Shown here: positions 26,999 through 35,982 of the stretch, piece by piece
Numbering within the stretch: the stretch's first letter is position 1
Layout: each line of letters opens with the position of its first letter
Origin: Paenibacillus sp. XY044
GTDB taxonomy: Bacteria > Bacillota > Bacilli > Paenibacillales > Paenibacillaceae
DNA: 64,000 nucleotides
NCBI RefSeq assembly: GCF_002257645.1
Contig: NZ_NQMO01000005.1
Span: 518,528 to 582,527, forward strand
Direction: 5' to 3'
Translations under genes and position numbers: made by a program
Notes under the pieces: generated by a model
What the model was told of the DNA's origin: nothing
The model's database searches: none
The model's input: only the letters and a program-made list of their open reading frames with translations

Positions 26999-27919
26999 TT
27001 ATTCTTTGACGGCACCCACGGTAAGTCCTTGTACAAAATAACGTTGGAAGAACGGATATGCAAAAATAATTGGCAGCGTAGCGAGCACGACCATTGCCAT
27101 ACGGGACGTATCCTGCGGAATGGACTGCAGTGCAGCCATGCTGAGCGAGCTGTTCGCCGAGTTTTGCTGGATGAACTGAATGCTGGATTCGATCCGCATC
27201 AGCATCGATTGCAGCGGCACCAGATTCGGATTGTCGATATAGAGCAAGGCATTGAACCAGTCGTTCCAATACCCGAGCGTACTGAATAGACCAATCGTGG
27301 CCAGACCCGGCAGCGACAACGGCAGCACGATACGGAGGAAAATGTAGAAATCGCCCGCGCCGTCGATCCGGCCCGATTCGATAATCGCCTCCGGTACGCT
27401 GGTGCTGTAGAACGTACGCAGAATCATGATATAAAAGGCGTTCATCGCGAGCGGCAAAATTAGCGCCCACAGTGTATCTTTCAATCCGAGCAATTGCGAC
27501 ACGACCATATACGTCGGAATCATCCCGCCGTTAAACAGCATCGTCAAAATTGCGAATATGGAGAAAAATTTGCGGTAGCGGAAGCTTTTCCGCGAAATGG
27601 CATATGCGTAAAGCGAGATCAGGATCAAGCTGACAAGCGTACCCACGACCGTAACGAGGATCGTCACGCCATAGGAACGGAGCAGCGTGTCACCGCTTTG
27701 AAATACGAATTTGTAAGCTTCGAAGCTCCATTTGGCCGGGATCAGACGGTAGCCGTCCGTTGCCAGCGTTTTTTCATCGGTTAACGAGATAATGACGACA
27801 AACAGGAATGGAAATACGCACAAGAAGGAAAAGATCGCCGCAATTGTATGAAGAACGGCGTTCGCGCCGCGCGAAACATGATGAAAATCCCGTTTTTTTC
27901 TTTGAATGACCTCCGCCAT
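26999..27919 (-). CDS. Carbohydrate ABC transporter permease (LplC/YtcP type)
   Basis: Second permease of the sugar importer, 306 residues with six membrane helices. The ATPase-docking EAA loop reads ESGRIDGAGDFYIFLRIVLP, followed by the conserved GYWNDWFNALLYI segment of LplC/MalG-type proteins. Its C-terminus ends FFQRYFVQGLTVGAVKE, typical of the group. No ATPase gene is present in the operon; in Bacillota such importers usually share one (MsmX-like) encoded elsewhere. Confidence 0.92.
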   Translation of the reverse strand: MAEVIQRKKRDFHHVSRGANAVLHTIAAIFSFLCVFPFLFVVIISLTDEKTLATDGYRLIPAKWSFEAYKFVFQSGDTLLRSYGVTILVTVVGTLVSLILISLYAYAISRKSFRYRKFFSIFAILTMLFNGGMIPTYMVVSQLLGLKDTLWALILPLAMNAFYIMILRTFYSTSVPEAIIESGRIDGAGDFYIFLRIVLPLSLPGLATIGLFSTLGYWNDWFNALLYIDNPNLVPLQSMLMRIESSIQFIQQNSANSSLSMAALQSIPQDTSRMAMVVLATLPIIFAYPFFQRYFVQGLTVGAVKE

Positions 27920-27946
27920 AACCTGACACTCCCTTCAAGAAATGAT

Positions 27947-28876
27947 TTAGAATAATGCACTGTCCTTGTCGATTTTACGGACGACAAAGTTGGACACGAT
28001 AACGAGAACAAAGCCGACGACCGATTGGTATAGGCCTGCAGCGGTACTCATACCAATTTCGCCCGTCGTTTTCAGACCGCGGTATACGTACGTATCGATA
28101 ACGTTGGTGACGGAGTACAGCGTACCCGAATCTCTTGGGACTTGATAGAACAGTCCGAAGTCGGCGTAGAAAATCCGGCCCACTGCGAGGAGTGTCATGA
28201 TAATGATGATCGGCGAGAGCATCGGAATCGTAATGTTCTTGATTTGCTGCCATTTGCTGGCGCCGTCGATCATGGCTGCTTCATACAGGGATTTGTCGAT
28301 GCCCATGATGGAGGCGAGATACACGACGCTGTTATAGCCGACGGATTTCCAAAGGCTGACCAAGACGAGGATATACGGCCAATACTTCGGATCAGAATAC
28401 CACTGAACCGGCTCGGCGCCAAACCAGCCGAGGATCTGGTTGAACATCCCGCGGTCCATGCTCAGGAAGCTGAATGCGAAGTATCCAACGATAACCCAGG
28501 ACAGGAAGTACGGCAGGAACATCCCGGTTTGATACACCTTCGCCATCATTTTGCCGACTAGCTCGGAGAGCAGGACCGCCATGGCTACGGACAGGATGAG
28601 TCCGAGAATAATAAATGTCAGGTTGTACAACAACGTGTTTCGCGTAATCGTAAACGCGTCATTCGTGCTGAACAGGAACTTGAAATTGTCCCATCCTACC
28701 CACTCACTCTTGCTGATACTGGCCCAGAAGCCTTCCCGGTTAAACCGGTACTGCTTAAACGCCACAATCGTACCGACCAGCGGCAGGTACGAAAAGAAGA
28801 AAAACCAAATGGCACCGGGCAGTACCATGAACAGCATGACTTTGTTTTTAATGAGGCTTTTGAAAAATGCGGCCAT
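27947..28876 (-). CDS. Carbohydrate ABC transporter permease (LplB type)
   Basis: First permease of the importer, 309 residues and six membrane helices. It begins with an LplB-like segment (VMLFMVLPGAIWFFFFSYLP) and has the docking loop EAAMIDGASKWQQIKNITIP. It lies between the binding-protein gene and the LplC-type permease. LplB/LplC pairs usually import oligosaccharides; the glycosidases downstream point to mannosides. Confidence 0.92.
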   Translation of the reverse strand: MAAFFKSLIKNKVMLFMVLPGAIWFFFFSYLPLVGTIVAFKQYRFNREGFWASISKSEWVGWDNFKFLFSTNDAFTITRNTLLYNLTFIILGLILSVAMAVLLSELVGKMMAKVYQTGMFLPYFLSWVIVGYFAFSFLSMDRGMFNQILGWFGAEPVQWYSDPKYWPYILVLVSLWKSVGYNSVVYLASIMGIDKSLYEAAMIDGASKWQQIKNITIPMLSPIIIIMTLLAVGRIFYADFGLFYQVPRDSGTLYSVTNVIDTYVYRGLKTTGEIGMSTAAGLYQSVVGFVLVIVSNFVVRKIDKDSALF

Positions 28877-28913
28877 TCTGTTTCCCTCCTACATATAGAT
28901 TGGTCATACAGTG

Positions 28914-28954
28914 AAAAAGGACCGGGCGCTAAACCACCCGCCCGATCCTTTCCG
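28914..28954 (-). terminator. Attenuating terminator after the sugar-binding protein gene
   Basis: The minus strand shows an imperfect stem (AAAGGATCGGGCG with CGCCCGGTCCTTT) followed by TTTTT, 15 bases after the stop codon. It likely limits read-through into the permease and hydrolase genes. Confidence 0.75.
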
Positions 28955-28968
28955 AATTGTTTTCTTTA

Positions 28969-30459
28969 TTACTTGTTGTTTGCAGCTTTCCAGGCATCGA
29001 GCTGTGTTTGAGCTTCAGCAATGATTTTGTCGAGTCCAGCTTGCTTGAATGCTGCAATCGCTTTTGGCAGGTACGTGTTCGGATCAACGGTACCGGTCAT
29101 CAGGGATGCCCAGAACTGTTCTTTCACGTTCTGTACGGCTGCCATTTCGGTTGCTACTTTCGTGCTGTCAAAGTTGAAGCTCAGGATTGGAGAATTTTTA
29201 CCTTCGGCGTTAAATTTCTTGAATTGATCCCACTTGTCGTCCGGGTCGTTCGGATTCAAGTAGAGCAGCATGTTGTTGCCGAGAGAGTACGACGGCATGT
29301 CGTAGTTTTTGCCTTCTGGAAGGTTCTCAATGTGCTTGTCGTCAACCTTCTTGTAATGAGTGCCTTCGATACCGGAGTCAACCATGTTGCGCAGTACCGG
29401 ATCCGTGTTGAGCAGGTTCAGGAATTCCATTGATTTCTCCGGATGCTCGGAGTTCGCGGAAATCGCCATGATCGAACCTTGAACCGATGTGTTCGTGATG
29501 ATTGCATCACTTGCAGGCGTCGATTTAACCGGGTAGCCGTAGCTTGAAGACCAAGCGTTGTCAGCCAGCGGCTGGGTTTGCGCACGATCCATGAACCAGT
29601 TGCCGGAAGTCATCAAATCGTTGGTGGAACCCGTCGTTGCTGCTTCTGGAGCCACATAACCGGCTTGATAATATTTGTGCATCGTTGTCAGCGCTTGTTT
29701 CATTTCAGGCGTTTCGAGGATGTCGACGATTTTGTAATCGGTCGTATCCAGCTTCACCGCCATTGGCAGGTTCTGAATGACATAGTCATAAGGAACATAA
29801 GGAACGTAGTTTTTGTCCATCGCGAACGCCGTTACGTTCGGCTCTTTTTCCTTAATCGTTTTCAGCAGCGGCTCAATGCTTTCCAGGGAACGTACATTGG
29901 AGGTATCCAGCTTGTACTTGTCCACCAGGTTTTGGTTGAAGCGCCATACTTCTTGTTGAGGAAGTTCTTTGTTAGCCGGAATGCCGTAGTTGTGTCCATC
30001 GACTTTGGAGCCTTCCAGGAACGCAGGATCGATGGTGTCCTTGATGCCTTTTCCGTATTTATCAAGCAGATCGTCGAGTTCCATGAACGCGCCTTTTCTT
30101 GCGTTCTGTACGTAATCAAATCCGCCTGCGGATGTGAACAAAATGTCCATTGGTTCGCCGGAAGCCACGTTTACCTGCATTTTTTGCGTGTAGTCGCCCC
30201 AGTCGATCATTTTCATGGTGACGGTTGCATTAATCTTTTCCTTCGTATACTTGCTGACCTCGGCCATAACCTTGTCAACGTCTTTTTGCGGTGTGCCAAT
30301 CGTGTACCAGATCAGGTTAACCGGCTTCTCGGAGCTCCCAGAAGATCCGGAACCACTGCTTTCCGCGTCTTTGTTGCCCCCTCCGCACGCGCTGAGAACT
30401 AGCGCGAAGGCCGTCAACATGGCCAGTGCGAACGAGAAGCTTTTCTTACCCTTGCTCAT
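28969..30459 (-). CDS. Carbohydrate-binding lipoprotein of ABC transporter
   Basis: Extracellular sugar-binding lipoprotein, 496 residues. The signal peptide ends in the lipobox LSAC (Cys25), followed by a Gly/Ser-rich linker and a type-1 solute-binding domain similar to the LplA/YtcQ group, which is typically larger than maltose-binding proteins. It starts at ATG 30459 after GGGAGGAAC. It is first in the operon with two permeases and four hydrolases. It is the likely target of YesMN-type control from the adjacent two-component genes. Confidence 0.92.
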   Translation of the reverse strand: MSKGKKSFSFALAMLTAFALVLSACGGGNKDAESSGSGSSGSSEKPVNLIWYTIGTPQKDVDKVMAEVSKYTKEKINATVTMKMIDWGDYTQKMQVNVASGEPMDILFTSAGGFDYVQNARKGAFMELDDLLDKYGKGIKDTIDPAFLEGSKVDGHNYGIPANKELPQQEVWRFNQNLVDKYKLDTSNVRSLESIEPLLKTIKEKEPNVTAFAMDKNYVPYVPYDYVIQNLPMAVKLDTTDYKIVDILETPEMKQALTTMHKYYQAGYVAPEAATTGSTNDLMTSGNWFMDRAQTQPLADNAWSSSYGYPVKSTPASDAIITNTSVQGSIMAISANSEHPEKSMEFLNLLNTDPVLRNMVDSGIEGTHYKKVDDKHIENLPEGKNYDMPSYSLGNNMLLYLNPNDPDDKWDQFKKFNAEGKNSPILSFNFDSTKVATEMAAVQNVKEQFWASLMTGTVDPNTYLPKAIAAFKQAGLDKIIAEAQTQLDAWKAANNK

Positions 30460-30575
30460 GTGTGTTCCTCCCTTTTTGTGTTGCAGTCAATGATGTCTGC
30501 CCACCAAGCGGCCTAGCCGGCTTTTTCTTTTATTGTTTCCGGCTCGGTTTGTTTAACTAAGATAACCTTAACGGA

Positions 30576-30589
30576 TGTAAGCCGTTACA
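30576..30589. promoter_or_regulatory. Candidate cre-like palindrome upstream of the sugar-binding protein gene
   Basis: TGTAAGCCGTTACA pairs TGTAA with TTACA and resembles the cre consensus with one central mismatch. It lies about 115 bases upstream of the start codon. A second cre-like string, GAAACGCTTAC, lies near 30669. Either could mediate glucose repression; both are eye matches. Confidence 0.35.
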
Positions 30590-30732
30590 AAAAGAAGATA
30601 AACTAAATAAAACCGTGTACAAATTAAAGAAAAGGTTTTCTTTTTGTCTAATTTTGTCATTTTTTCGATGAAACGCTTACTTTTATTGTTTTTCTTTCAT
30701 TTTCATTTGAGTTTATGTGCATCAAACGTCAC

Positions 30733-30788
30733 AAAAAAACCCTAAATCGGATGAGATGTAGGTGTTAAGTCTCATCTGATTTAGGGTA
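30733..30788 (-). terminator. Intrinsic terminator of the two-component operon
   Basis: On the minus strand a long stem (ACCCTAAATCAGATGAGA with its complement, one mismatch) encloses about 13 bases and is followed by seven T. It lies 12 bases past the response-regulator stop. Confidence 0.9.
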
Positions 30789-30799
30789 TCCAAAGCCGG

Positions 30800-32320
30800 T
30801 CAACCCAGCCCCTTGTAATCTGTCGGCGAAATCCCGACATATTTCCTGAACTGTTTATAAAAATATCCGGTCTCCCAGTAGCCTACGTTCCGTGCAATCT
30901 CCTGTACCTTGAGGTTCGTGTTCTTCAGCTGCTGCTTCGCCTTCTCGATTCGGAACTTGTTGATGTATTCGGCGAACGTTTCCCCGGTTTCCTTATGAAA
31001 CAGCTGACCCAGGTACACAGGATGGATATGATATTGTACCCCCAGCGTTTTCAGCGACAGTTCGTCGGCATAATGGTTGTGAATATGGACGAGCACCTGA
31101 TTCACTACAGGGTTCTTCATGTCCTGCAGCAGCGACTGAACAGCAGCCCCAGCCACTTCCTGCAGCGCGGCAATCAGATCCTGCAGCGAGTTGCTTTCCC
31201 GAACCCTGCCAAGGCCGTTCTTAAATATATCCGACTCATCCGTATGCTTGATCTGTTCCAGCTCCATTTTGAACCGGATCACCAGCTCGAGGGCGGCATT
31301 CAGCAAATCCTCCGGCCGAATATGCCCTGCCGTCTGCATCTGCTCAAAATCTTCCTTGATTTTTCGGTTCAGCCCGGCTTCGTCCCTCGCCAGAATCAGC
31401 TTGGCATATTCGTCCCAGGCAATGGCGATATGGCGCTCCGGGCCGCCGCTATTCTCCTCCAGGCTGGTGTAATCGATGATCCGTCGATCCGGGAATACCA
31501 TGAAATACTCCAGCGACTGCTTGGCCTCTCTGTAACTGACAGAAGCCTCATCAGGCATGCTCACCGCCGAGCCGACGCCGATATGCACTGTGCAGCCCTG
31601 CCTCGCCAAATCAGCCTCCAGCTGCTCCAGCGCCGTCATTAGACGTGTTTTCCCCTCCTTAGGGTCCTCCAGGCTGCCAATAAGCACGGTATCCCCGTCC
31701 ACATCGCGGAACAGCGTCAGTTCCGTGCTGTCTTTCAGCAAGCCGTCGGCCTGTTCGAACACCGCTTCATCGGCTATTGCCCGAAGAACTGCCACGGCCA
31801 TATAGGGCCGGTTCAAATCCACGCCGAGCAGGTCGGCCCTTTCCGTAAATTCCGGAGGGGCGATCTGCCCATTCATCCAGCGGTAGAGCGTATTGTCCTT
31901 CAAAATCTGCACATCAAATGCGCTGTACAATCCGCCCGCTTTCGTACTGTCCAGTTTGGATACGGTATTGCGCAGCGTCGATTCCAGTTCCTCGACATTG
32001 ATCGGCTTCAGTAAATAGTTTTCGATGCCGAGCCTCATCCCCTGTTTCAAGTAATCAAACTCGTTGTATCCGCTTAGGATGATCACCTTCAGGTCGTTGC
32101 GGGTTTTACGTGCCTCGCCGATCAAGCTCAGTCCGTCCATCACCGGCATGGAAATATCCGTAATCAACACATCCACGGGCGTGGACGCCATGACCTCGAG
32201 CGCCTGACGGCCGTTCTCTGCATGCCCGACGATCTCCAGTCCGAGCGTGGCCCAATCTAAAATATCGTACAGCCCCTCAATAATGAACGGCTCATCGTCC
32301 ACTATAAACACTTTATACAT
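30800..32320 (-). CDS. Response regulator with AraC-type DNA-binding domain (YesN-like)
   Basis: A 506-residue transcription regulator. The N-terminal receiver domain (about 1-120) has FIVDDE and the phospho-acceptor Asp55 in LITDISMPVMDG. A central region of about 250 residues is typical of YesN relatives, and the C-terminal 100 residues form an AraC-type double helix-turn-helix with the closing motif FYKQFRKYVGISPTDYK. ATG at 32320 overlaps the kinase stop by eight bases; the longer frame to 32494 runs inside the kinase gene. It is predicted to activate the adjacent sugar uptake and hydrolase operon. Confidence 0.93.
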   Translation of the reverse strand: MYKVFIVDDEPFIIEGLYDILDWATLGLEIVGHAENGRQALEVMASTPVDVLITDISMPVMDGLSLIGEARKTRNDLKVIILSGYNEFDYLKQGMRLGIENYLLKPINVEELESTLRNTVSKLDSTKAGGLYSAFDVQILKDNTLYRWMNGQIAPPEFTERADLLGVDLNRPYMAVAVLRAIADEAVFEQADGLLKDSTELTLFRDVDGDTVLIGSLEDPKEGKTRLMTALEQLEADLARQGCTVHIGVGSAVSMPDEASVSYREAKQSLEYFMVFPDRRIIDYTSLEENSGGPERHIAIAWDEYAKLILARDEAGLNRKIKEDFEQMQTAGHIRPEDLLNAALELVIRFKMELEQIKHTDESDIFKNGLGRVRESNSLQDLIAALQEVAGAAVQSLLQDMKNPVVNQVLVHIHNHYADELSLKTLGVQYHIHPVYLGQLFHKETGETFAEYINKFRIEKAKQQLKNTNLKVQEIARNVGYWETGYFYKQFRKYVGISPTDYKGLG

Positions 32321-34148
32321 CTTCAGTATCCGTCCCTTCCCGGTTAGGATAGCGTACGGTGACGACCGTACCGACTCCTGGCCGACTGTCAATTTCCACC
32401 CCGTAATCTGGGCCGTACAGAAACTGCAGCCGGCTGTGTACACTGCGCAGCCCAAACATTTCGCCGGACTCCTCCGGCTTCCCGAGTTCTTCATGGATTT
32501 CAGCCAGGCGCTCAGGCGTGATTCCTTTACCGTTATCCGTAATCACGGCCACCAACGTATCGCCTTCTTCCCTCACCTGTATGTCCAGATGATTATCGTC
32601 GCGATTCGTCTGAATGCCATGAACGATATAGTTTTCAATCAGCGGCTGCAGCGACAGCCTCATGACCGATGTGCCCTGCAGCGTCGGGTCCGAATCGATG
32701 GTATAGCTGAACTTCTCCTTATAGCGTATCCGGAACAGCTCCAGATATAGGCGGCATGCCTCCAGCTCATCCTTGAGCGTGTAAATCTTTTTCTTCTGAA
32801 CCAGACTTTTGAAAAGCACGGACAGACTGTAAATCATCTCCCCGACATCCTTGGCCCCCTGGGAAATAGCCCGCATCCGGATCACTTCAAGTGTATTGTA
32901 CAGAAAGTGGGGATTGATACGCGCCTGCAGCGCCACCAGTTCCGTCTGTTTCTGTTTGATTTCGGCCTTGTACACCCGCTCGATATACAGGTTCAGCTCG
33001 TCCAGCATGTCATTAAAGCTTCTGGAAATCTGGCCAAGCTCATCTTCTCCTGGGTTATCGATCCTTGCGGACAAATCCCCGTTTTTCACCTTGCGCGTAA
33101 TCTTGATAATCCGGTTCGTCCGGTTGGCGAAATTAATCACAAAGAAGGCCGGGAAAAAGATCGCAAACAAAATACAGATCCCGCTGATCGTAATTATCGT
33201 TTTCCGGATCCCTGAGTAGCTGGCCTCAACAACCTTCTTCGGAACGGCTCCAATCACGACATATCCGTTATCGGCCGAGGTCAGCTTGTTGATATACATT
33301 CGGCTGCTAACCTCAGCCGGGCGGGTATCCCCACCGTCGTACAGAGAATCAGTCACATCCATATATGGATAGGTCTTTCCATAATATTTCCCTTCCGAAT
33401 CATACAAAACCTTGCCGTCCGCAGAAAGTACCGCAATATCCCCTTTGAAGCTGTCCTTATAGCTGGTCAGGGCATCGGTAATGCCCCCAGAATCCAAGTA
33501 AACGAGAAACTGTCCCGCGTTCTTGAGCTGCCGGTTGTTGATCGGTACCCGGATGGCATACAGCTCTGGCGCCCATTGGTCCGCCGCCTTCCGTATCCAG
33601 TAGTTGGGTGAAGTGATACCCTTATAATCCATCGCCATGACGTCCGGAATGTAGGAGTGGGTCAGATCGGTGGTCAGCTGCTTGTACTGCTTGTTTGGCT
33701 TGAATACAGAAAGATACTGCCGCTCCGAGCTGTACAGCATGATGTTGCGGATATCCCCGTTCTCGTCCATCACCTGTTGGAAATACTGCAGCGGGTCCGT
33801 CGAGTTGTTATTCGTTTCGTTATAAAACTGGTCCATGCGATGCTGCACATATTGCGAATAAGGATGCTCCATCAAAAAGGAAATGTTCGAGAACAGCATT
33901 TCGTTCCGGTACATATCCCTGGCAATATTCTCTACCGATTGGTAACGCTGATCCAGGTACCGGCTGACATTTTCCATCGCGGCCTTCTGGTTGTTGAGTT
34001 CCTTCTCTACGATCGATTGGGACAGGGAAGAGAACATCAGATAGGACAGGATCACAATCGTAAAGATCGCAACGATCGTAAAGATCAGCAGAACCCTCAT
34101 GAACATGTTGTTTTTAAAATAATTCCTGTAGATTCTGCCTAGTCCCAT
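32313..34148 (-). CDS. Sensor histidine kinase (YesM-like)
   Basis: Membrane sensor kinase of 611 residues. A first membrane helix near residues 16-38 precedes an extracellular sensing domain of about 260 residues (Cache-like), then a second helix near 295-320 and a HAMP linker. The phospho-acceptor His lies in INPHFLYNTLE, the motif of the YesM/LytS-type His_kinase family, followed by an ATPase domain (DNGKGI; MFGLRSVHSRL). The start at 34148 has GGGGGGAT upstream. The coupling with the AraC-type regulator and the sugar transporter is the usual YesMN arrangement; the sensed ligand is presumably an external oligosaccharide. Confidence 0.93.
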   Translation of the reverse strand: MGLGRIYRNYFKNNMFMRVLLIFTIVAIFTIVILSYLMFSSLSQSIVEKELNNQKAAMENVSRYLDQRYQSVENIARDMYRNEMLFSNISFLMEHPYSQYVQHRMDQFYNETNNNSTDPLQYFQQVMDENGDIRNIMLYSSERQYLSVFKPNKQYKQLTTDLTHSYIPDVMAMDYKGITSPNYWIRKAADQWAPELYAIRVPINNRQLKNAGQFLVYLDSGGITDALTSYKDSFKGDIAVLSADGKVLYDSEGKYYGKTYPYMDVTDSLYDGGDTRPAEVSSRMYINKLTSADNGYVVIGAVPKKVVEASYSGIRKTIITISGICILFAIFFPAFFVINFANRTNRIIKITRKVKNGDLSARIDNPGEDELGQISRSFNDMLDELNLYIERVYKAEIKQKQTELVALQARINPHFLYNTLEVIRMRAISQGAKDVGEMIYSLSVLFKSLVQKKKIYTLKDELEACRLYLELFRIRYKEKFSYTIDSDPTLQGTSVMRLSLQPLIENYIVHGIQTNRDDNHLDIQVREEGDTLVAVITDNGKGITPERLAEIHEELGKPEESGEMFGLRSVHSRLQFLYGPDYGVEIDSRPGVGTVVTVRYPNREGTDTEDV

Positions 34149-34402
34149 GGTAATCCCCCCGTCTCGCCGTTTTTCCATTATATCATACCCTCATTGGCCG
34201 TTAAGGAACACGCTGTTTGCTAAGCCTCCAAGACCGAAAAATCATCACCAGGAAATTGCCCGGGAAATGGAATCCCCTGCCCTTCACTTTGCCGCGAGTA
34301 CGCTTACAACCATGCCGCCAATGCCTATGCAGCAATACCACTATGATAACTTTTTCATTTCCCGTAAGACAAATGGAATAATTTTGAACATTTCCTCACA
34401 GC
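34149..34402. other. Intergenic region between the kinase gene and the rpsR terminator
   Basis: No gene seen. It marks the right edge of the mannoside island against the conserved ribosomal-protein operon and holds a near-consensus Noc-binding palindrome at 34255-34268. Confidence 0.5.
34255..34268. promoter_or_regulatory. Candidate Noc-binding site
   Basis: ATTGCCCGGGAAAT differs at one base from the Bacillus subtilis Noc-binding consensus ATTTCCCGGGAAAT. Noc is encoded in this window. The site is intergenic and about 17 kb left of oriC. Confidence 0.4.
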
Positions 34403-34443
34403 AAAAAAAGCCAGCACCTGGGATGTCCAAGTACTGGCTTTCT
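34403..34443 (-). terminator. Intrinsic terminator of rpsF-ssb-rpsR
   Basis: AAAGCCAG and CTGGCTTT arms enclose about 20 bases and are followed on the minus strand by a run of seven T, 19 bases after the rpsR stop. Confidence 0.9.
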
Positions 34444-34461
34444 CGCTGGCCATTGTACAGA

Positions 34462-34734
34462 TTACTCTGTAGTGTATGGCAGCAATGCGATTTGACGGGA
34501 GCGTTTGATCGCAATCGTCAGCATGCGTTGGTATTTTGCGCTTGTGCCGGTTACACGGCGAGGCAAAATTTTACCGCGTTCGCTGATGAATTTCTTCAGC
34601 AGATCGGTATCTTTATAGTCAATGTGAGTAATTTTGTTCACAGTGAAGAAGCACACTTTACGACGTTTGTTACGGCCGCCGCGGCGAGCCGGTCTCTTGT
34701 CGTTGTCTCCGCCTTCTCTTTGTTTAAAAGCCAT
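34462..34734 (-). CDS. rpsR: 30S ribosomal protein S18
   Basis: Small-subunit protein S18, 90 residues. The conserved core reads DYKDTDLLKKFISERGKILP followed by RRVTG and the basic RMLTIAIKRSRQIALLP end. The N-terminal extension is rich in Arg, Gly and Asp. It is last in the rpsF-ssb-rpsR operon. Confidence 0.98.
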   Translation of the reverse strand: MAFKQREGGDNDKRPARRGGRNKRRKVCFFTVNKITHIDYKDTDLLKKFISERGKILPRRVTGTSAKYQRMLTIAIKRSRQIALLPYTTE

Positions 34735-34755
34735 GCTGTTTCAGTCCTTTCCTTT

Positions 34756-35247
34756 TTAAAATGGCAAATCATCATCCGAAATATCAATCGGTTTTCCGTC
34801 ATCGGAAAAAGGATCTTGATTGGAATTGTTCCGCGAATAGTTGTTATTACCGCCGCGTCCGCCGCCTCCATATGAAGGTTCTTCACGCGGAGTACTTCCT
34901 CCTCCACCGCCACTTCCGCCTTCGCGGTTGGACGATTCCAGAAAGCGTACGTTATCGGCAATGACTTCGGTGACGTATACACGTTTACCTTCGTTATTCT
35001 CGTAATTCCGTACCTGGATGCGCCCTTCTACAGCCGTCAGACGGCCTTTGCGCAGATAATTGGCGCAGGTCTCAGCAAGCTGCCTCCATGTGACCACCGG
35101 AATAAAGTCCGCCTCACGCTCTCCGCCTTGCGCCGTAAACGGGCGATCCACAGCGAGCGTAAACTGCGTTACGGCTACCCCTGAAGGTGTATAGCGCAGT
35201 TCCGGATCCCGGGTCAACCGGCCGATCAAAATAACACGGTTCAACAA
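34756..35247 (-). CDS. ssb: Single-stranded DNA-binding protein
   Basis: SSB, 163 residues: OB-fold of about 105 residues beginning MLNRVILIGRLTRDPELRYT, then a Gly/Asn/Ser-rich flexible tail ending in the conserved acidic tip DISDDDLPF that recruits replication and repair partners. It lies between rpsF and rpsR, the usual Bacillota order. Confidence 0.98.
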   Translation of the reverse strand: MLNRVILIGRLTRDPELRYTPSGVAVTQFTLAVDRPFTAQGGEREADFIPVVTWRQLAETCANYLRKGRLTAVEGRIQVRNYENNEGKRVYVTEVIADNVRFLESSNREGGSGGGGGSTPREEPSYGGGGRGGNNNYSRNNSNQDPFSDDGKPIDISDDDLPF

Positions 35248-35297
35248 TCGAGTCCCCTCCTTTGAGCGAATTTCATCACTAATACCGTAAACGGATA

Positions 35298-35585
35298 TTA
35301 AGCAACAACGTCAAGCGTAATGAGATAACGAATGACTTCGTCAGAAATTTTCATGAGGCGCTCAAGCTCGGCTACAACGTCAGGATTGGCGCTGAAGTTA
35401 ACCAGAACAAAAGTACCGTCACGGAATTTGTTGATCTCATACGCAAGGCGGCGTTTACCCATCACATCGTGCTTAGTGATTTCTCCACCGTTGGAGATGA
35501 TGCCTTGGAATTTTTCGACTGCAGCTTGAACAGCATCTTGTTCAATGTCAGGACGAATAATGTACATCACTTCGTATTTGCGCAT
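35298..35585 (-). CDS. rpsF: 30S ribosomal protein S6
   Basis: Small-subunit protein S6, 95 residues, starting MRKYEVMYIIRPDIEQDAVQ and containing GKRRLAYEINKFRDGTFVLV. ATG at 35585 is chosen because GGAGG lies about eight bases upstream; an in-frame GTG at 35594 overlaps that site. It pairs with S18 on the ribosome. The leader holds a hairpin that may bind the S6:S18 complex. Confidence 0.97.
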   Translation of the reverse strand: MRKYEVMYIIRPDIEQDAVQAAVEKFQGIISNGGEITKHDVMGKRRLAYEINKFRDGTFVLVNFSANPDVVAELERLMKISDEVIRYLITLDVVA

Positions 35586-35604
35586 ATGTTTCACCTCCTT
35601 ATGG

Positions 35605-35655
35605 ACTTCGGCCCCTGATCATGTCAGGAGCAAGGAACGAGCCTAAACTCGCACC
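35605..35655 (-). promoter_or_regulatory. Possible S6:S18 autoregulatory leader hairpin
   Basis: The rpsF leader forms the stem CTCCTGA-CATGA-TCAGGGG directly followed by CCG, the trinucleotide recognised in the known S6:S18 leader element of bacteria. Family assignment is by eye only. Confidence 0.4.
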
Positions 35656-35660
35656 ATATT

Positions 35661-35689
35661 AATATATCAAATTGGCCTAATGATTGCAA
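35661..35689 (-). promoter_or_regulatory. Sigma-A promoter of rpsF-ssb-rpsR
   Basis: Minus strand: TTGCAA (-35, 35684-35689), 17-base spacer, TATATT (-10, 35661-35666), about 75 bases upstream of the rpsF start. Confidence 0.7.
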
Positions 35690-35787
35690 GTACAAAGCAG
35701 GTATTGATTCCCCATAGCACATGATTATCCGTCAAGGGTACACACTACAGAGGCAGTCCATTCTAACGAGTAAAGGAGGCCTTGTCC

Positions 35788-35982
35788 ATGGGTGAAAAAA
35801 CGGAATTCGAGCCAGGCGACAAAGCGCCGAATCCCGGCGTGTACATGGAGGTTGGCGAAAACAGCTTTCATACCGAAATCAACGATCCGAAACGGGTGGA
35901 GCTGGCTAAGGGTGATACCTTTCCAGAGACTTCGAACAAAGACCGCAAATGGAAAAAGATGACGAAAGCCCGGGTCCACTAA
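35788..35982 (+). CDS. YjzC family small protein
   Basis: A 64-residue hydrophilic protein starting MGEKTEFEPGDKAPNPGVYM and containing GDTFPETSNKDRKWKK, matching the YjzC family of Bacillales, whose function is unknown. ATG at 35788 has AAAGGAGG eight bases upstream; an upstream in-frame TTG overlaps this distance. It is on the plus strand, opposite to neighbours and head-on to replication. No membrane segment or signal is visible. Confidence 0.8.
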   Translation: MGEKTEFEPGDKAPNPGVYMEVGENSFHTEINDPKRVELAKGDTFPETSNKDRKWKKMTKARVH

